NCBI GenBank assembly: GCA_001642005.1
Contig: LWCA01000292.1
Span: forward strand, 1 to 33,364
Direction: 5' to 3'
From: Intoshia linei
Lineage: Eukaryota; Orthonectida; Rhopaluridae
DNA: 33,364 nucleotides
A model generated the notes under the pieces. It saw only the letters and a list, made by a program, of their open reading frames with translations, did no database searches and was not told where the DNA came from. A program made the position numbers and the translations under genes. Within the stretch, counting starts at the first letter, position 1. Each line of letters opens with the position of its first letter. Positions 9,729-20,668 of the stretch are shown here, in pieces.

Positions 9729-10818
9729 TTATTTATTTGTTTCAAAAATTTCACTTAAAATATCAGGAATAACATTGCTTATAATCTTTGAATATTTTTC
9801 AGTTGTTTCAAGAACTCCCTTATGATTGACATGGTCATTTGAATCGTATTTGTCCACTACATGTGCGGCTATTAATGATAAACCAAAATTCTAAAATTAG
9901 TATATTTTATTATACAAAATATACCAAATGTTCCTTAGTTCTGGTATTTTTAGTATAATTCTACTTTTTATTACTAGAATATACATAATATACTTATTAA
10001 ATACATGGTATATTATAATTTATAATATACAACGTAAAAAAATTTAATAGCATTACTTTAATAGCACAATTGTGAGCAACTATGTGTTCTGGACATGTAA
10101 TCATACCTACATTTCAATCTCTGATAATAAATCAATGTTTATTTACCTTCCATATCACCTCCAATCATTTTCAAAAATTTAGCTTCTGCCACAGTTGGAT
10201 ATGTGGGCCCATTAATCATTGTCAAAACGCCTCTATGGTATCTAATGTTATATTTTTTAAGTTATGTTATCGCTATATTCTGTAATTTTATATAAAAAGC
10301 ATCACTCATAGATTGAAATTGAGGTCCAAATCTAATGATATGCAAAATTATTTAAAGAATACTATTGGTTGGTATTTATTTCGTGATACAATACGAAAAA
10401 ACAATTATATCAGGTGATTCCAATACTTTAGTTGTTGCCAGTAAACAATGAATAATAAAAAATTAACAAAAGTGAATATTTTCCAATATTGGCGAATCCA
10501 GTAGGCAGTCATATAGAGTTTATTCTATAGACCTAATTCTACCTTGAATTGAAAATCCCACATATTGGATTTCCGCCATATGACCTTCAACTAAACGAAT
10601 AATACCTTTTTAACGCGGACTTAAAATAAATTACCTGTTGTTTTAGGAAAATTTGGAATGTTGTCATAATCTAATTCAAAAATGAAATGTAAGTTATCAG
10701 TAATATGTCTCAAACCATTACCACATATAATTAAAACACTTGGTTTAGGTATTTTATATTTATTCATCAACCCCCTCAGATAATGCTCCGTTTCATCGTA
10801 CAGATTTGAACTGTTCAT
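9729..10818 (-). pseudogene. Decayed purine nucleoside phosphorylase paralogue
   Basis: This is a diverged copy of the intact PNP gene at 12858-14412, on the opposite strand. Pieces: exon 1 10818-10635 (starts MNSSNLYDETEHYL), exon 2 start 10590 to about 10520 (VEGHMAEIQYVGFSIQG), exon 4 10331-10147, exon 5 10106-10057 (GMITCPEHIVAHNCAIK) and exon 6 9890-9729. Exons 1, 4 and 5 have exactly the lengths of the intact gene (184, 185 and 50 nt), and their GT-AG sites are kept. The second half of exon 2 (GRFHCYEG block) and all of exon 3 are missing. A TAA stop interrupts exon 4 at 10264-10262. The phosphate/base-site motifs are altered: GSGLG is GNGLR, GHAG is GHMA, the catalytic Glu of GPTxE is Pro, and the base-binding Asn of ITNK is Ala. 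It is almost certainly not an enzyme. Confidence 0.88.
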
Positions 10819-11070
10819 CTCTTAATTTTAATTTAATGACGCACCCTACTTAGCTAATTTGACAAAGTAATACTATCTACCTTGTTGTAGCATTAATTAC
10901 GTATCATCAAGTACATGTAGTAATATCCAATTTTTTTAAACGTCCTTGAACTGAATGTATATGAAATCAATGTACTCAAATGTTTACAATGACATAGTTT
11001 CTAAAAATGTAATGCATTATAATGAAAATGAATACGTTAACTAAAAAATATAAAAAATTATTAGTTAATT

Positions 11071-11190
11071 AGAAATTTTGTATCTATGTCAAATGGAATA
11101 AGCTGTATCAGAATTACCTTTTTTTGTAATTGTAGGACCGTTAATTATTTCAAATTGTTTGTTTTAATAAAATAGTTTCGAAATAAAAAA
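11071..11190 (+). repeat. Dispersed repeat, copy C
   Basis: It contains AAATGGAATAAGCTGTATCA, a T-run, GTAGGACCGTTAATTATTTC and TGTTTTAATAAAATAG, matching copies B (5626) and D (11759). Similarity to the D side continues to about 11400 (TTTGACCGTGAAGGTGTCA; TATGATAATGTTTATGCTTT), so C and D lie in a diverged direct duplication about 700 bp apart. Confidence 0.65.
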
Positions 11191-11632
11191 AATGATTATT
11201 TAAGTACTTTTTTGACCGTGAAGGTGTCATTTATTTTGATTGAAATTTTTTGAGTGTTCTCTAGAATTATTTTCATTTGTAAAAAATCTGTGGGTAATCT
11301 GTGGTTTTGATCATGAACATCATCTTTTTTGAAGTTTCCATTTATGATAATGTTTATGCTTTTAAAAACTATCCTAGAATTTATTCTTACTTATATAATA
11401 CAATACAATACTATATACTACAATATATAATATATATATATAAACTATGCAATATTTATTTGTATGTGTGTTACCGTTTATTTCAATAACTACCAGTCTT
11501 AAAATTTTATAAAGTACACATTTCAATAACAGTTTTTTCCAATAGTGTTAGCAAAATAAATGTCAACCTCCCAACTCACATCTTACGGGTCAAAAAGCCC
11601 AATTGTCCTTTTTTTGAAAATCATTCGAATTC

Positions 11633-12018
11633 GAGAATTTAAAAAAATTTACAGGTGGTATAGTCGTATCCTGTTAAGACATACAAACATTTTCAATGAT
11701 TATTTTAATCGAAATATTTGAAAAATATTGGTGGATAATATATTAAAAATTATTTTTTCACCCGGGAATGCGTAGATTTCTCGGGTTGAAATTTTGTATT
11801 TATATCAACTGGAATAAGCTCCATCAGATATATTTTTTTTTTTAATTTTCGGACCGTTAATTATTTCACATTTTTTGTTTTAATATTATATTTCGGAAAA
11901 AAATATATGAATACTAAAATGCTTTATTGACCGTGAAAATGTCACGTATTCAGATTGAAATTTTTTTGTGTGTCAACAGGATACAACTGTACCACCGTAA
12001 ATTTTTTTAAATTTTAGG
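11633..12018. repeat. Inverted repeat pair flanking dispersed repeat copy D
   Basis: The left arm 11633-11680 (AATTTAAAAAAATTTACAGG, then TGGTATAGTCGTATCCTGTT) is matched in reverse by the right arm 11971-12018 (reverse reading: TTTAAAAAAATTTACGGTGG, then TACAGTTGTATCCTGTTGAC). The arms are about 45 bp and roughly 85% alike by eye. They enclose about 290 bp that include repeat copy D, so together they look like one small foldback or MITE-like element. I see no clear target duplication. Confidence 0.55.
11759..11905 (+). repeat. Dispersed repeat, copy D
   Basis: Starts CACCCGGGAATGCGTAGATT, continues TATCAACTGGAATAAGCTCC, then a T-run and TTTTCGGACCGTTAATTATT. It is the closest relative of copy B near 5626. 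The pair is alike over about 140 bp apart from a 32-bp insertion in B. Confidence 0.7.
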
Positions 12019-12036
12019 GTTGTTTTCATTAAAAGA

Positions 12037-12365
12037 AAGAGTAATTGGAGGTTTTGGCCCTGAAAATATATTTTGTTTAGGTTTCCATATATGATAATGT
12101 TTATGATTTTAAAAACTATCCCTGAATTTATATTTAAAAACATTTTAGGACATGTTTTATTTTTAAAACAAAGGGTAATTTGTGGATTTGATCTTGAACG
12201 TTTGCGTTTCTGAAGTTGAGATTAATTAAAATGTTAATACATTTAAAATGCGTTCCATAAAGTATGTTTTATTAATTTTGTGGATTGATTTTGGGCTGAT
12301 TTTTTTTTTAAACAAAAGGGGAAATTGGGTTTTTGACCCTGAAGGACTCAAATTCTGAAACTTAA
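12037..12365 (+). repeat. Degenerate tandem repeat, ~140-bp period
   Basis: A motif of the form rrGGtAATttGtGGtTTTGAcC-tGAA, followed about 15 nt later by TTctGAAgtT, occurs near 12037, 12174 and 12317. An extra, earlier copy lies near 11291. The spacing between the last three is about 137-143 bp. The copies are heavily diverged. This looks like an old satellite-like or TE-internal array. Confidence 0.45.
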
Positions 12366-12857
12366 AAATTAATAAAAACACGTCCTGGGAAAAACGGTAT
12401 TAGAAATTGGGTTTTTTTATATCCTGCGACTGTCAATTTTTTCAATAAATGATTACACATACAGAGACAATTATTTTTATATAAATTAAGGATTATACAC
12501 ACTTGGTTTGAGGCAAAACGGAAAATTTTTTTTAGAATATTTAGTGAATATTTTCTAAAAGGGGTGAGAGGGAAAAAAGTTTCGGTCACTGATCTAAATA
12601 AATATTAATACTAGATATAAAATTTTAAATCAATCTAGAAAATAATATACAAAGTCGGAGCATAATAAATTTCAAGCTATAAAATAAATTATATAAATAA
12701 AAATGCAAGTTTATATATTGGCATAGTTTAATCAAATACGATAATGGTAGTATTATTATTTATCTTGTTGAATTGGCCAAATTCCAATGATTTAAATAGA
12801 GATAATAGTCCACATTTTTAATTTCACACTGAATAGATTGAATTTTGTTTCTTAAAA

Positions 12858-14412
12858 ATGTATAAATCTCAAATGTACGATGATACGGCCGATTATTTGA
12901 ACAATCTATTACGAAAACATAACTTACCAATTCCAAAATATGGAATAATTTGCGGTAGTGGTCTCGGTAAAATTGCGGATAAAATTGGAACTGTTTTCGA
13001 AATTGAATATTCAGATATTCCTAATTTTCCTATGACCACAGGTAGATAGGAAATTAACAATATTATATATATTATAATATTTTAGTCATTGGTCATGCGG
13101 GTAAATTAGCATTTTGTTTACAGGATGGTAACAGCATTGTCATAATGAAGGGCCGATTTCATTGCTATGAAGGCCATTCTCCACAAAGTGTATCTATTTA
13201 GATTAAGGGATTTAGAACATAGGGCACAACAATAACACATTCAGTTATATGTTAATATTGTTTGAGAACGGGAATTCAGTAGGAATACCATGTTTTCATT
13301 ATTTTGAAAAAAAAATTTCTTTAATTTGGACATTAAATGTATTTATTTCATTTTAATCCAAGTTTTGATATCCTACTCGATTATTATTTCTCTCTCTGAA
13401 AAAACACAAAATATCAAAATTTTTAAGTCATATTAATCTTTACACGGCACCGTCTTGGAGACATACAAATTGTTTTTAATTTTTGGGGGAATGAGAATTT
13501 AAGAAACCATAAAATTGGACTTCAGCTGTGACCGATATTACTTGCAAACAATTTTGGTGTTGAAATTATCTTTTAATATAAACAATTTAAAAATGATTTA
13601 GATAGCATTTGTCATAAGAATATTAAAATTATTGGGAGTGCATTTATTATTAATTACCAATGCATCAGGTGCTCTAAATCCTGATTATGAAATAGGAGAT
13701 ATCATTATAATTAAAGATCAAATCTGTCTACCAGGATTAGCTGGAATTCATCCACTATCAGGATATAATGACCCTAGGTACAGTCTATATTGAAATAATT
13801 TATTATTACTAAACATTTTAGATTTGGACCCAGATTTCCTCCAATGTCAAATGCATTTGATAAATCACTGCAAAATTTGGCAATGATTGAATTGGAAAAT
13901 TTAAAAATTCGATACAATTCTGGAGTGTACATAATGGTGCATGGACCAACTTTGGAATCAGTTACTGAGGCCAATTATTTAAGAATGATCGGGGGAGATG
14001 TCGTGGGTTGTTTTTGATTAATTAGTTTAATAGTCTTTTAGGTATGAGCACTGCGATGGAGATAATATCTGCGCATCATTGTGGAATTAAAGTAAATGAT
14101 TTATTCATAAAACAAGTATACCATACAGTTTTGGTTTGAATCGACTTGAATAGAGATGATGAATTTTATTTGGGTTGTTTCCAACTTTTTTATATGTCGA
14201 CTGAATAAATAACATTTTACTTGTTTTTTTAAATTTGATTATATATATAGACTTTAACGTTGGCATTGATTACTAACAAAGTCGTAAAGAACAGTACCAC
14301 TAATGAATTTGTATCCCATGAAAAAGTTCTTAAAAGTTCGATGGAATATTCAAACACTTTTGTAAATGTTTTGTATGCAATTTTAAATGAAATTGTAATT
14401 AATAAACACTAA
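12858..14412 (+). CDS. Purine nucleoside phosphorylase
   Basis: PNP cleaves (deoxy)inosine and (deoxy)guanosine with phosphate to the free base and (deoxy)ribose-1-phosphate, in cytosolic purine salvage. Six exons (12858-13041, 13086-13189, 13602-13777, 13822-14006, 14042-14091, 14251-14412) give 286 aa, against about 289 in the human trimeric enzyme. Landmarks in order: ICGSGLG with Ser34 and GHAG with His65 (phosphate site), GRFHCYEG near residues 84-91, ITNASGALNP, HGPTLESVTEA with the catalytic Glu, GMSTAMEIISAHHCG and LALITNKV with the base-binding Asn. One oddity is MSTAMEI, where most PNPs have MSTVPEV. The ATG at 12858 fits the expected N-terminus. Its decayed paralogue lies 2 kb away in divergent orientation. 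Splice phases all agree. Confidence 0.95.
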
Positions 14413-14870
14413 TTAAAATTATTATTACACATTTAAATATATTTAAAATAATCATTAAAAATTATAAGCATATTAACCTACATATATAAATAAAATAATC
14501 TCTAATTTGGGGGCAAATGTCAGCGGAAGTAGCAAACACTTTCTAATAGGCCAACTCCATCACAGTAAAACTTGGCTATGAACATAAAACCACATACTGG
14601 AATATCTTGACGTAGTAAAATAATGAGAACGATTTACAAAGTAGTTTGCATAATTAATAATTAATTAAGAACACTAATGTAATTAATCCGCGATTAAGAC
14701 ATTGAATGCTAGTTAATGACCTTAAACAAGTATAAATTTAAATAAAATGATATTCAGAGACCAGTGTTCCAAAATAGATAAAATACTTACCATTTTTGCA
14801 ATCCTTGCTATTGGATAGTAAACGCATTAGTCAGATAAACCTTTTAAAATTCATTCATTAAATATATAAA
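14413..14870. other. Intergenic DNA between PNP and the MAM-like gene
   Basis: About 460 bp of AT-rich sequence. It probably carries the PNP 3'UTR and the promoter of the next gene. No discrete motif stands out. Confidence 0.5.
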
Positions 14871-17800
14871 ATGAAGTATAAATATCTGGAATGGAGAAAT
14901 AAAAAGATTCATCTTATTTGTTTTTCAATGTTAATCATGATAGCGTTAGCTGACGAACCCAAACCCAACAAAACACTCTCATACAATGTTGCTAAAGTTA
15001 ACCAGTTTATTTATTTTTAAATTTCAATGTTTAGTCTGTAATCAATGAATACGTCATCTTTTCATGCAATTTCGACTTGTCCTTTTGTGGAATTATATTC
15101 AATTTCAATAGATCATCATCAAATTCTTGGGTTAGAAACCAAAAAAAGGATCATGTTCACAACTTTGATGATCATCACGAGCATTTAGGTTTGATTTATA
15201 AACTATATTTTAATAACGTAAAAATAGATGCTAAAACATATGGTGGATACCTATTTCATTCATTGCGACATCATCATTCGAGAGAACCTGCGATAGCCAC
15301 CATTAATATGAAAAAATTCTTCAAACAAAACGATTTTATTGACTATCACTTTTATTATAAATTTTCTGCATGGATTCAACTCAATAATGGGGACAACAAA
15401 ATATACATTGAATTTATAATTTCTATTCATGGTGTAGATTACACTGCTTATAAGACTGGTTTAATTTGAATCCATTTCACTGCAATTTTATTATAATTTA
15501 GTCAAAAACACTATAGATTGGCAATTGGTTACATTTGATTTACCCGTATATGCAGACAGCGTCAAAATTTTGGCAAACAAAAAAAATAACGAATGCACCA
15601 ATTATGGAAATGTGGCAATAGATGATATAGAAATTAAAAAATTACGTAACTTAACAATAGTAATTTCAATTCATTTTACCTTTAGACGGTAGCAAAATAT
15701 CTAAACTTGAAAAATGTGATTATATCTCATTAGATAAGCAGTTGCATGCTTATTTGCATAAAATTAGCCAATGCCACAATGAATCTGTTACGAAATGTCA
15801 GTAAGAATTTTATAATTGATGAATAGTGTTATCGAGCATTTTCGATGTCGGTTACCCGCCTATCAAAACGACCAAATTTGAATTCTAAAACATTTTGTCA
15901 AAGCGTTGAAGCCGTTAAAACCTGTAACTAGGTCTTTAAATGTATTTTGAGACAACTATGGCACGTATCGTTGATTAGGGTGGTATATCCCCATGAACAG
16001 ATGTGTTACTACTAGTATTAGTACCAGTATTTATGGTTATATCACCAACAATATTAAAAATTGGTTTATTTTTGTAAAATACATTATTACAGTTTCCAAA
16101 TGTTGGCATTTTATCCCTAAACCTAGAAAACCGCTAAATTATTATTTTAAAAATCCCACTTTTATCCCACCATTAATAAAATTTAATAACATTTAATAAA
16201 AAATAAAAAATATTTCAAGCCCAATATGTAAAAACCTCCATCTTTAACAAAAAACCTTGTGAGAAAGCCTTTTAATCCAACCCTAAAATAATAAATCCAA
16301 TTCTACCAAACCTTATGTTTTAAGTTAAGTTAAAATTTTTTTTCCTACATTTTTTTGAAAACTTAGATTTTATCAAACCTTACGAGAATTAACTCTTAAT
16401 CCAACCACAAAATAAAAAACAAAAATTTTGGCAACCATGAAGGAAAAATCCCCTTTTTCGTGTGCTGAGTGCTAAAATTTAAAATTAGTGAAACTCATAA
16501 GCGTCATTGTATTCAGTTTACATTTTGCAAATTAGCAAATATATATTTAAAAAAATTTGTTGACACCCAGAAGATCTACCACCCTTGTTCATGATTCACT
16601 AACTCAGCTTACATCAATTAAAAATTATCAAAAAACAAATAATAACCAGAACCGAGCATATAAGCTCGAGGTCAGAAAAATAAACTTAAAATTTTCGAAA
16701 CGATGCGTAGTATCTAGCCTATCCAAGGATTTTGCCTTGACATTTTAAATTTAACACAGAAAATATTTATGATATTCAAGTATAAATGAGACCAGAAGAG
16801 GGGCACGGTAGATTCTACTCTAATAATAACTATCCATCTCTCAATTTGTTTCAATCGTCATTAATATTTTAATTAGAGATTGCGTAAAGTCTATGGGAGC
16901 CAGATTACAAAAGAAATTACTTAAAAATGTAGCTAATTGTGATGTTATTGTGCAAATGATTAACTACATAAATATTGACGAAACTGAAAAAAAAATTTGT
17001 CTTGGAACAGGTCAGTTTAAAAATAAAAAAGTTTCATTTTAAATATACATAATTGAAATTTTAGTCAATTGCAAAAGCTTACTAGACAAGGTAGAACATT
17101 GCTTTACGGAAGATTATATAAATGGCAGCATTATGAAAAAATTTCAAAATGAAACCCTAGCATACAGTCAAAAATATTCATCTTTCAATCAAATATTAAT
17201 TGGCATATTAAATCAAAATATTTGTGATTATAGGTAAATTTGTCATCTGTTTTATAAATACCATGTATCACTTATTAGACATTAAAATGAATAGTAAATA
17301 TAACGATGTAAAGGTCGAATAAACCCGATAAATATCGCAAGATAAAATACAAACTAAGCTTTAACTTATATTTAGTTTATTTTACTACTTTACGAATTTT
17401 ATTATGAATTATTCGTGGAACGGTTTTTTAAACTGTGAATTATTTTTTTATAAGTATAATGAATTCTTAGAGTACAAAACAAATTCAAAGAATGCAAACT
17501 TATGAAAAATTTGGAAGCATACAATAAATACTGTACGACCGAATACAAAGATTTGGCTCCAACTGTAATAACAGCATATCAAACAAAATTGGAAAATTGC
17601 AGATATAATTGTAATTTGAAAATGTTTTTTATTTAAAAAATATAATTAACATTAGATTGTCAGAACCTTTACATGCACAAGAACAAAATGATGGAGAAAA
17701 AGGACGCATATTGGAAAAGAACATGCATATATTACGAGGAATTAATTCCGAGTGCAATAATGAATATATTAAAAATAAAATCAAAAGATCACAGAAAATA

Positions 17801-18115
17801 TTACGATACGCGAAAAATGTGCAAGTAAACATTTTGAAAATACAAGATATATAAAATAAAATAAAAATAGAAAACTTGCGACACATTTAGATTGTCAAAA
17901 AACTATTTTCAATGATCGTAAATGTCCAACTCATGAAATTGTCAAAATATTGACGACAAAGCATTTGTTTTACGATACAGCCATCAAAAAATGCCAAGAA
18001 TATGGACACATAGAAAATAGTTCAATGTCACGTTTAGGTTTACTAATATAATAAAGGTTTATAATTAAATTTAGAATATCAAGCAGTCATTTTGCTTTTT
18101 CTAATTTTAATTTAA
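14871..18115 (+). CDS. Secreted MAM-like protein with Cys-rich helical tail
   Basis: Ten exons splice in phase into 542 aa: 14871-14996, 15035-15458, 15502-15645, 15686-15800, 16877-17010, 17065-17233, 17471-17610, 17656-17824, 17871-18037, 18075-18115. Exon 1 encodes a basic N-terminus and hydrophobic core ending near MIALADEPKPN, a likely signal peptide. Residues ~45-230 look like a diverged MAM domain: CNFDLSFCG at its start, SWVRNQ, YGGYLF, then WQLVTFDLP and NYGNVAIDDIEI at its end (MAM domains close in G-IAIDDI). The rest, about 300 aa, consists of Lys/Asn-rich helical segments with paired Cys (for example KCQDCVKSM, NCKSLLDKVEHC, CTTEY, YWKRTC, LDCQKT). The last exon gives EYQAVILLFLILI, a short hydrophobic C-terminus that could be a GPI signal. 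The tail distantly recalls Cys-rich secreted arthropod or nematode families (DUF1397- or DUF19-like), which I cannot confirm. Function unknown. The longest intron is 1,076 nt. Confidence 0.8.
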
Positions 18116-18158
18116 TAGATTTAATGATAATCTTAATGTACAAAATAAACGTTTTACA

Positions 18159-20668
18159 CTATACATTTAAATTTACAAGTTTTTCACGAGTGTTTGAAAG
18201 TTTTTTTATTAAAGAATCAATCGCCACTTGTTGAGTTTTTATCATCTAAAAAATATTCAATTATATAAAAAACATTAAAATACATTAACAATTTGGTTCA
18301 TTTGTTTTGTTTTGTCGTTCTCGTCTATATCACTTTCAACGTCATTGCATCTTTCTATTATATTCGTTTCGTGTAAAGATTTTTTGATAAATTTTATTTT
18401 ATCCTAAAAATAATGTAATGCAGTTTTCATAATTTTTATAATCTGCAAATTATAATCTGAATTACTCATCTTGTAAATGTTCCTCAATTCCAATGATGGG
18501 GAAAGTGCGGCCTTAAGGCCCCATGCGACCTTTTGAACAATTTGAATTATTTTTAAAATATTCATTTTAATAAAATTGGATTTTTCAGAAAAATATTGGT
18601 AGAAGCTGGTTTTTTCCTTAATAGTTGATAAAATTACGTTTTTTCTTTTGCGATCGATAGAGGGATTTTTTTCTTTAACAGTTGGTAAAATTTTGATTTT
18701 TTCTCGTAAGAATTTATTAAATTGAATAAAATATGGTAACAATGTATCATTCCCCCCAATACTCTAACATTTTCGTATTCACCCCCATGAGAAGCACTGT
18801 TAAATTAAATGATTAATTATGCGCATCTTTCTAAATAAAAGTTAAACTTTTTTAAACAATAAATGCTTCCTTAACTCTGATTTATTCTATTCGACATGTA
18901 GAGAAAACTCACCATAAAAATACAAACAAAACATGAAATTTAAATTAAATTTACCTGTAATATTTCATTTTTTAAAGAACTTTTCACATTTTCTAGAGTT
19001 TTGTACAATGAATCTTCTAGTTTAATGAACGGCATTCCTTTTTTATAAGATACGTAAAAATCACAACATGCCTAATTTAATATAATAAAGATATTTTAGA
19101 TTTGAACCTTTAATAATCTAGAACCTAGAGTATTTACAGTTAGTCTTTGTTCAGCTAAAGTAGTTTTTATGTTGTTCATTCTGATTTTGGTATTTGAAAT
19201 TTTTTCGTTTATCCGCTAAAATAATATTATTATTATTTTATTTTTATTGTTTTTACCTAAAACAATATTTTACTTTTATACGTACATTTTGAATGTGTGA
19301 CAGGAACACTAATCCGACTACCAAAAAACTGAAACCTGGAAATTAAAAAAAATCTTAAATTCTAATAGGTTTTCAAGTCCGCGAAATTTGCATAAAAATG
19401 TATTTTATCCCCAAAATAAAAACTTGTGCCAAATTAATTAATTAATATACGAAAGCCATTTAAACTTTGACAAAAAATGGAATCTTCCAGATTGAACTAA
19501 AAGTACCTTAACAGATTCATTAAATCTTTTGGTATTTTCTCTTTGGGTATTGACTCTATTTGTTAATTCGTCAATTCCACAAAACACAATAGGAAGCAAA
19601 ATATACGAATTAGGGTTTCTATCTATCCATTGCTTCCATATTCTACTATCAACACCTAAACTAAACTATTTCCAAAAAAGGTTGAAATTACCTAATAATG
19701 GAGTCTCAAGGTAAGCTTTAATGTCAAATTTTTGTCTAATATACATGGCGGAAACAGATAAATCGGATTTTAAAGAAGAGTTGACATCATTTATTCCTAA
19801 AATTTGAAGAAATTGATTCCCGGGTATATTCTTTGTTTTTTTATTGACATCAAACAAAATTGCTGAAATGGCAATTTCACACCTTAAAATTAGTTTTAAA
19901 TTCAATTTATAATATAAACATTACTGATTTTCGTTAATCTTTTCATTCCAAATAATTTTAATTTGAATAGTTTTTACGACGTTTTGACAAAGTTGGTTAA
20001 GTCTTTCTAGAAAAACGGTTCTAATTTCTTCACATTTCTCTTTCGTTTGATCTACAACGAGACAAATGATGTCTTCTTCGTCTTTAAATTTTGGTATGGA
20101 ACAATAACCGACTCCCTAAAAGGTGAATAATACATTGTTAATTAAAAATTACTTTAAGCCGACAAAATTCGTTATCGGGTAAAACGTGTACAAAATGCAT
20201 TTGAGAATCATAATACAATTTACCCCACCCAATTGCCGCCTGCAACTGATTCCATCTAACAATAATTTCATCACGCCAGTCTTTAAATAAAACTTTGTTA
20301 AACAGTACATCGTAAATTTGACATTTCAGTCGTTCTTCAGCAGTGTTATCTACTTGAGTTTTATCGGTTTTCAATGGGTTTGATAAACTAAACGGTTTCG
20401 TTGTTAAAGTATTTGTATCCTTTCCGAACCCACCAAACAAACTTGAAGTCGTTGTTTTAGGAGTAGTAAATAAATTTGATTTACCATCTCCAAATAGTCC
20501 TCCAGTTAAACCAAAAATTGATTTTTTTTCAGTCGGATTAGTTGCATTTCCAAATAAACTACTTGGCTTACTGGGCACTGCCGCCGAAAATAAGCTGGAC
20601 GATGTATTTCCAAATATACTAGATTTTGTTACTGCTCCAAATGGAGACGTTTTATTCGTACCAAACAT
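18159..20668 (-). CDS. Nup54: Nucleoporin Nup54
   Basis: Nup54 forms, with Nup62 and Nup58, the central-channel FG subcomplex of the nuclear pore. Eight exons (20668-20153, 20115-19925, 19882-19692, 19655-19507, 19215-19108, 19071-18955, 18403-18290, 18245-18159) give 490 aa; vertebrate Nup54 is about 507. Residues 1-90 carry eight FG motifs (MFG, PFG, IFG, LFG and so on). Then comes the conserved alpha/beta region, including RDEIIVRWNQLQAAIGWGKL and NEFCRLKGVGYCSIP. GVDSRIWKQWIDRNP matches the Nup54 block GVDPxIWEQ. The C-terminal third is coiled coil (RINEKISNTKIRMNNIK), needed for complex assembly in the family. The ATG is followed at once by FG repeats, as expected. The 551-nt sixth intron is the largest. 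It is convergent with the MAM-like gene and divergent from the RPRD1-type gene. Confidence 0.95.

Larger units (their letters stand above)
10819..12857. other. 2-kb spacer between the two PNP copies, filled with old repeats
   Basis: No gene is seen. The region contains two copies of the dispersed repeat, an inverted repeat pair around 11633-12018 and a degenerate tandem series around 11291-12365, which are listed separately. Open frames here (for example 11301-11489 and 12362-12589) are low-complexity or run through the repeats. Confidence 0.6.

Noticed and set aside
11301-11489. 62-codon plus-strand frame
   Set aside because: Tyr/Ile-rich reading of a TATA-type simple sequence within the repeat-filled PNP spacer.
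15993-16748. Two open frames (15993-16196, 16557-16748) in the long intron of the MAM-like gene
   Set aside because: No Cys pattern or splice phase linking them to neighbours; the composition is typical of chance frames.
18404-18742. 112-codon minus-strand open frame within Nup54 intron 6
   Set aside because: It reads straight through intron sequence between in-phase Nup54 exons, has no start context or family motif, and is Lys/Ile/Asn-rich as expected for AT-rich DNA.
19291-19345. Possible extra Nup54 exon
   Set aside because: It has an AG acceptor and a GT donor, but every phase that joins the upstream exon gives a stop or breaks the next exon. Skipping it joins exons 4 and 5 in phase 0 with good family agreement.
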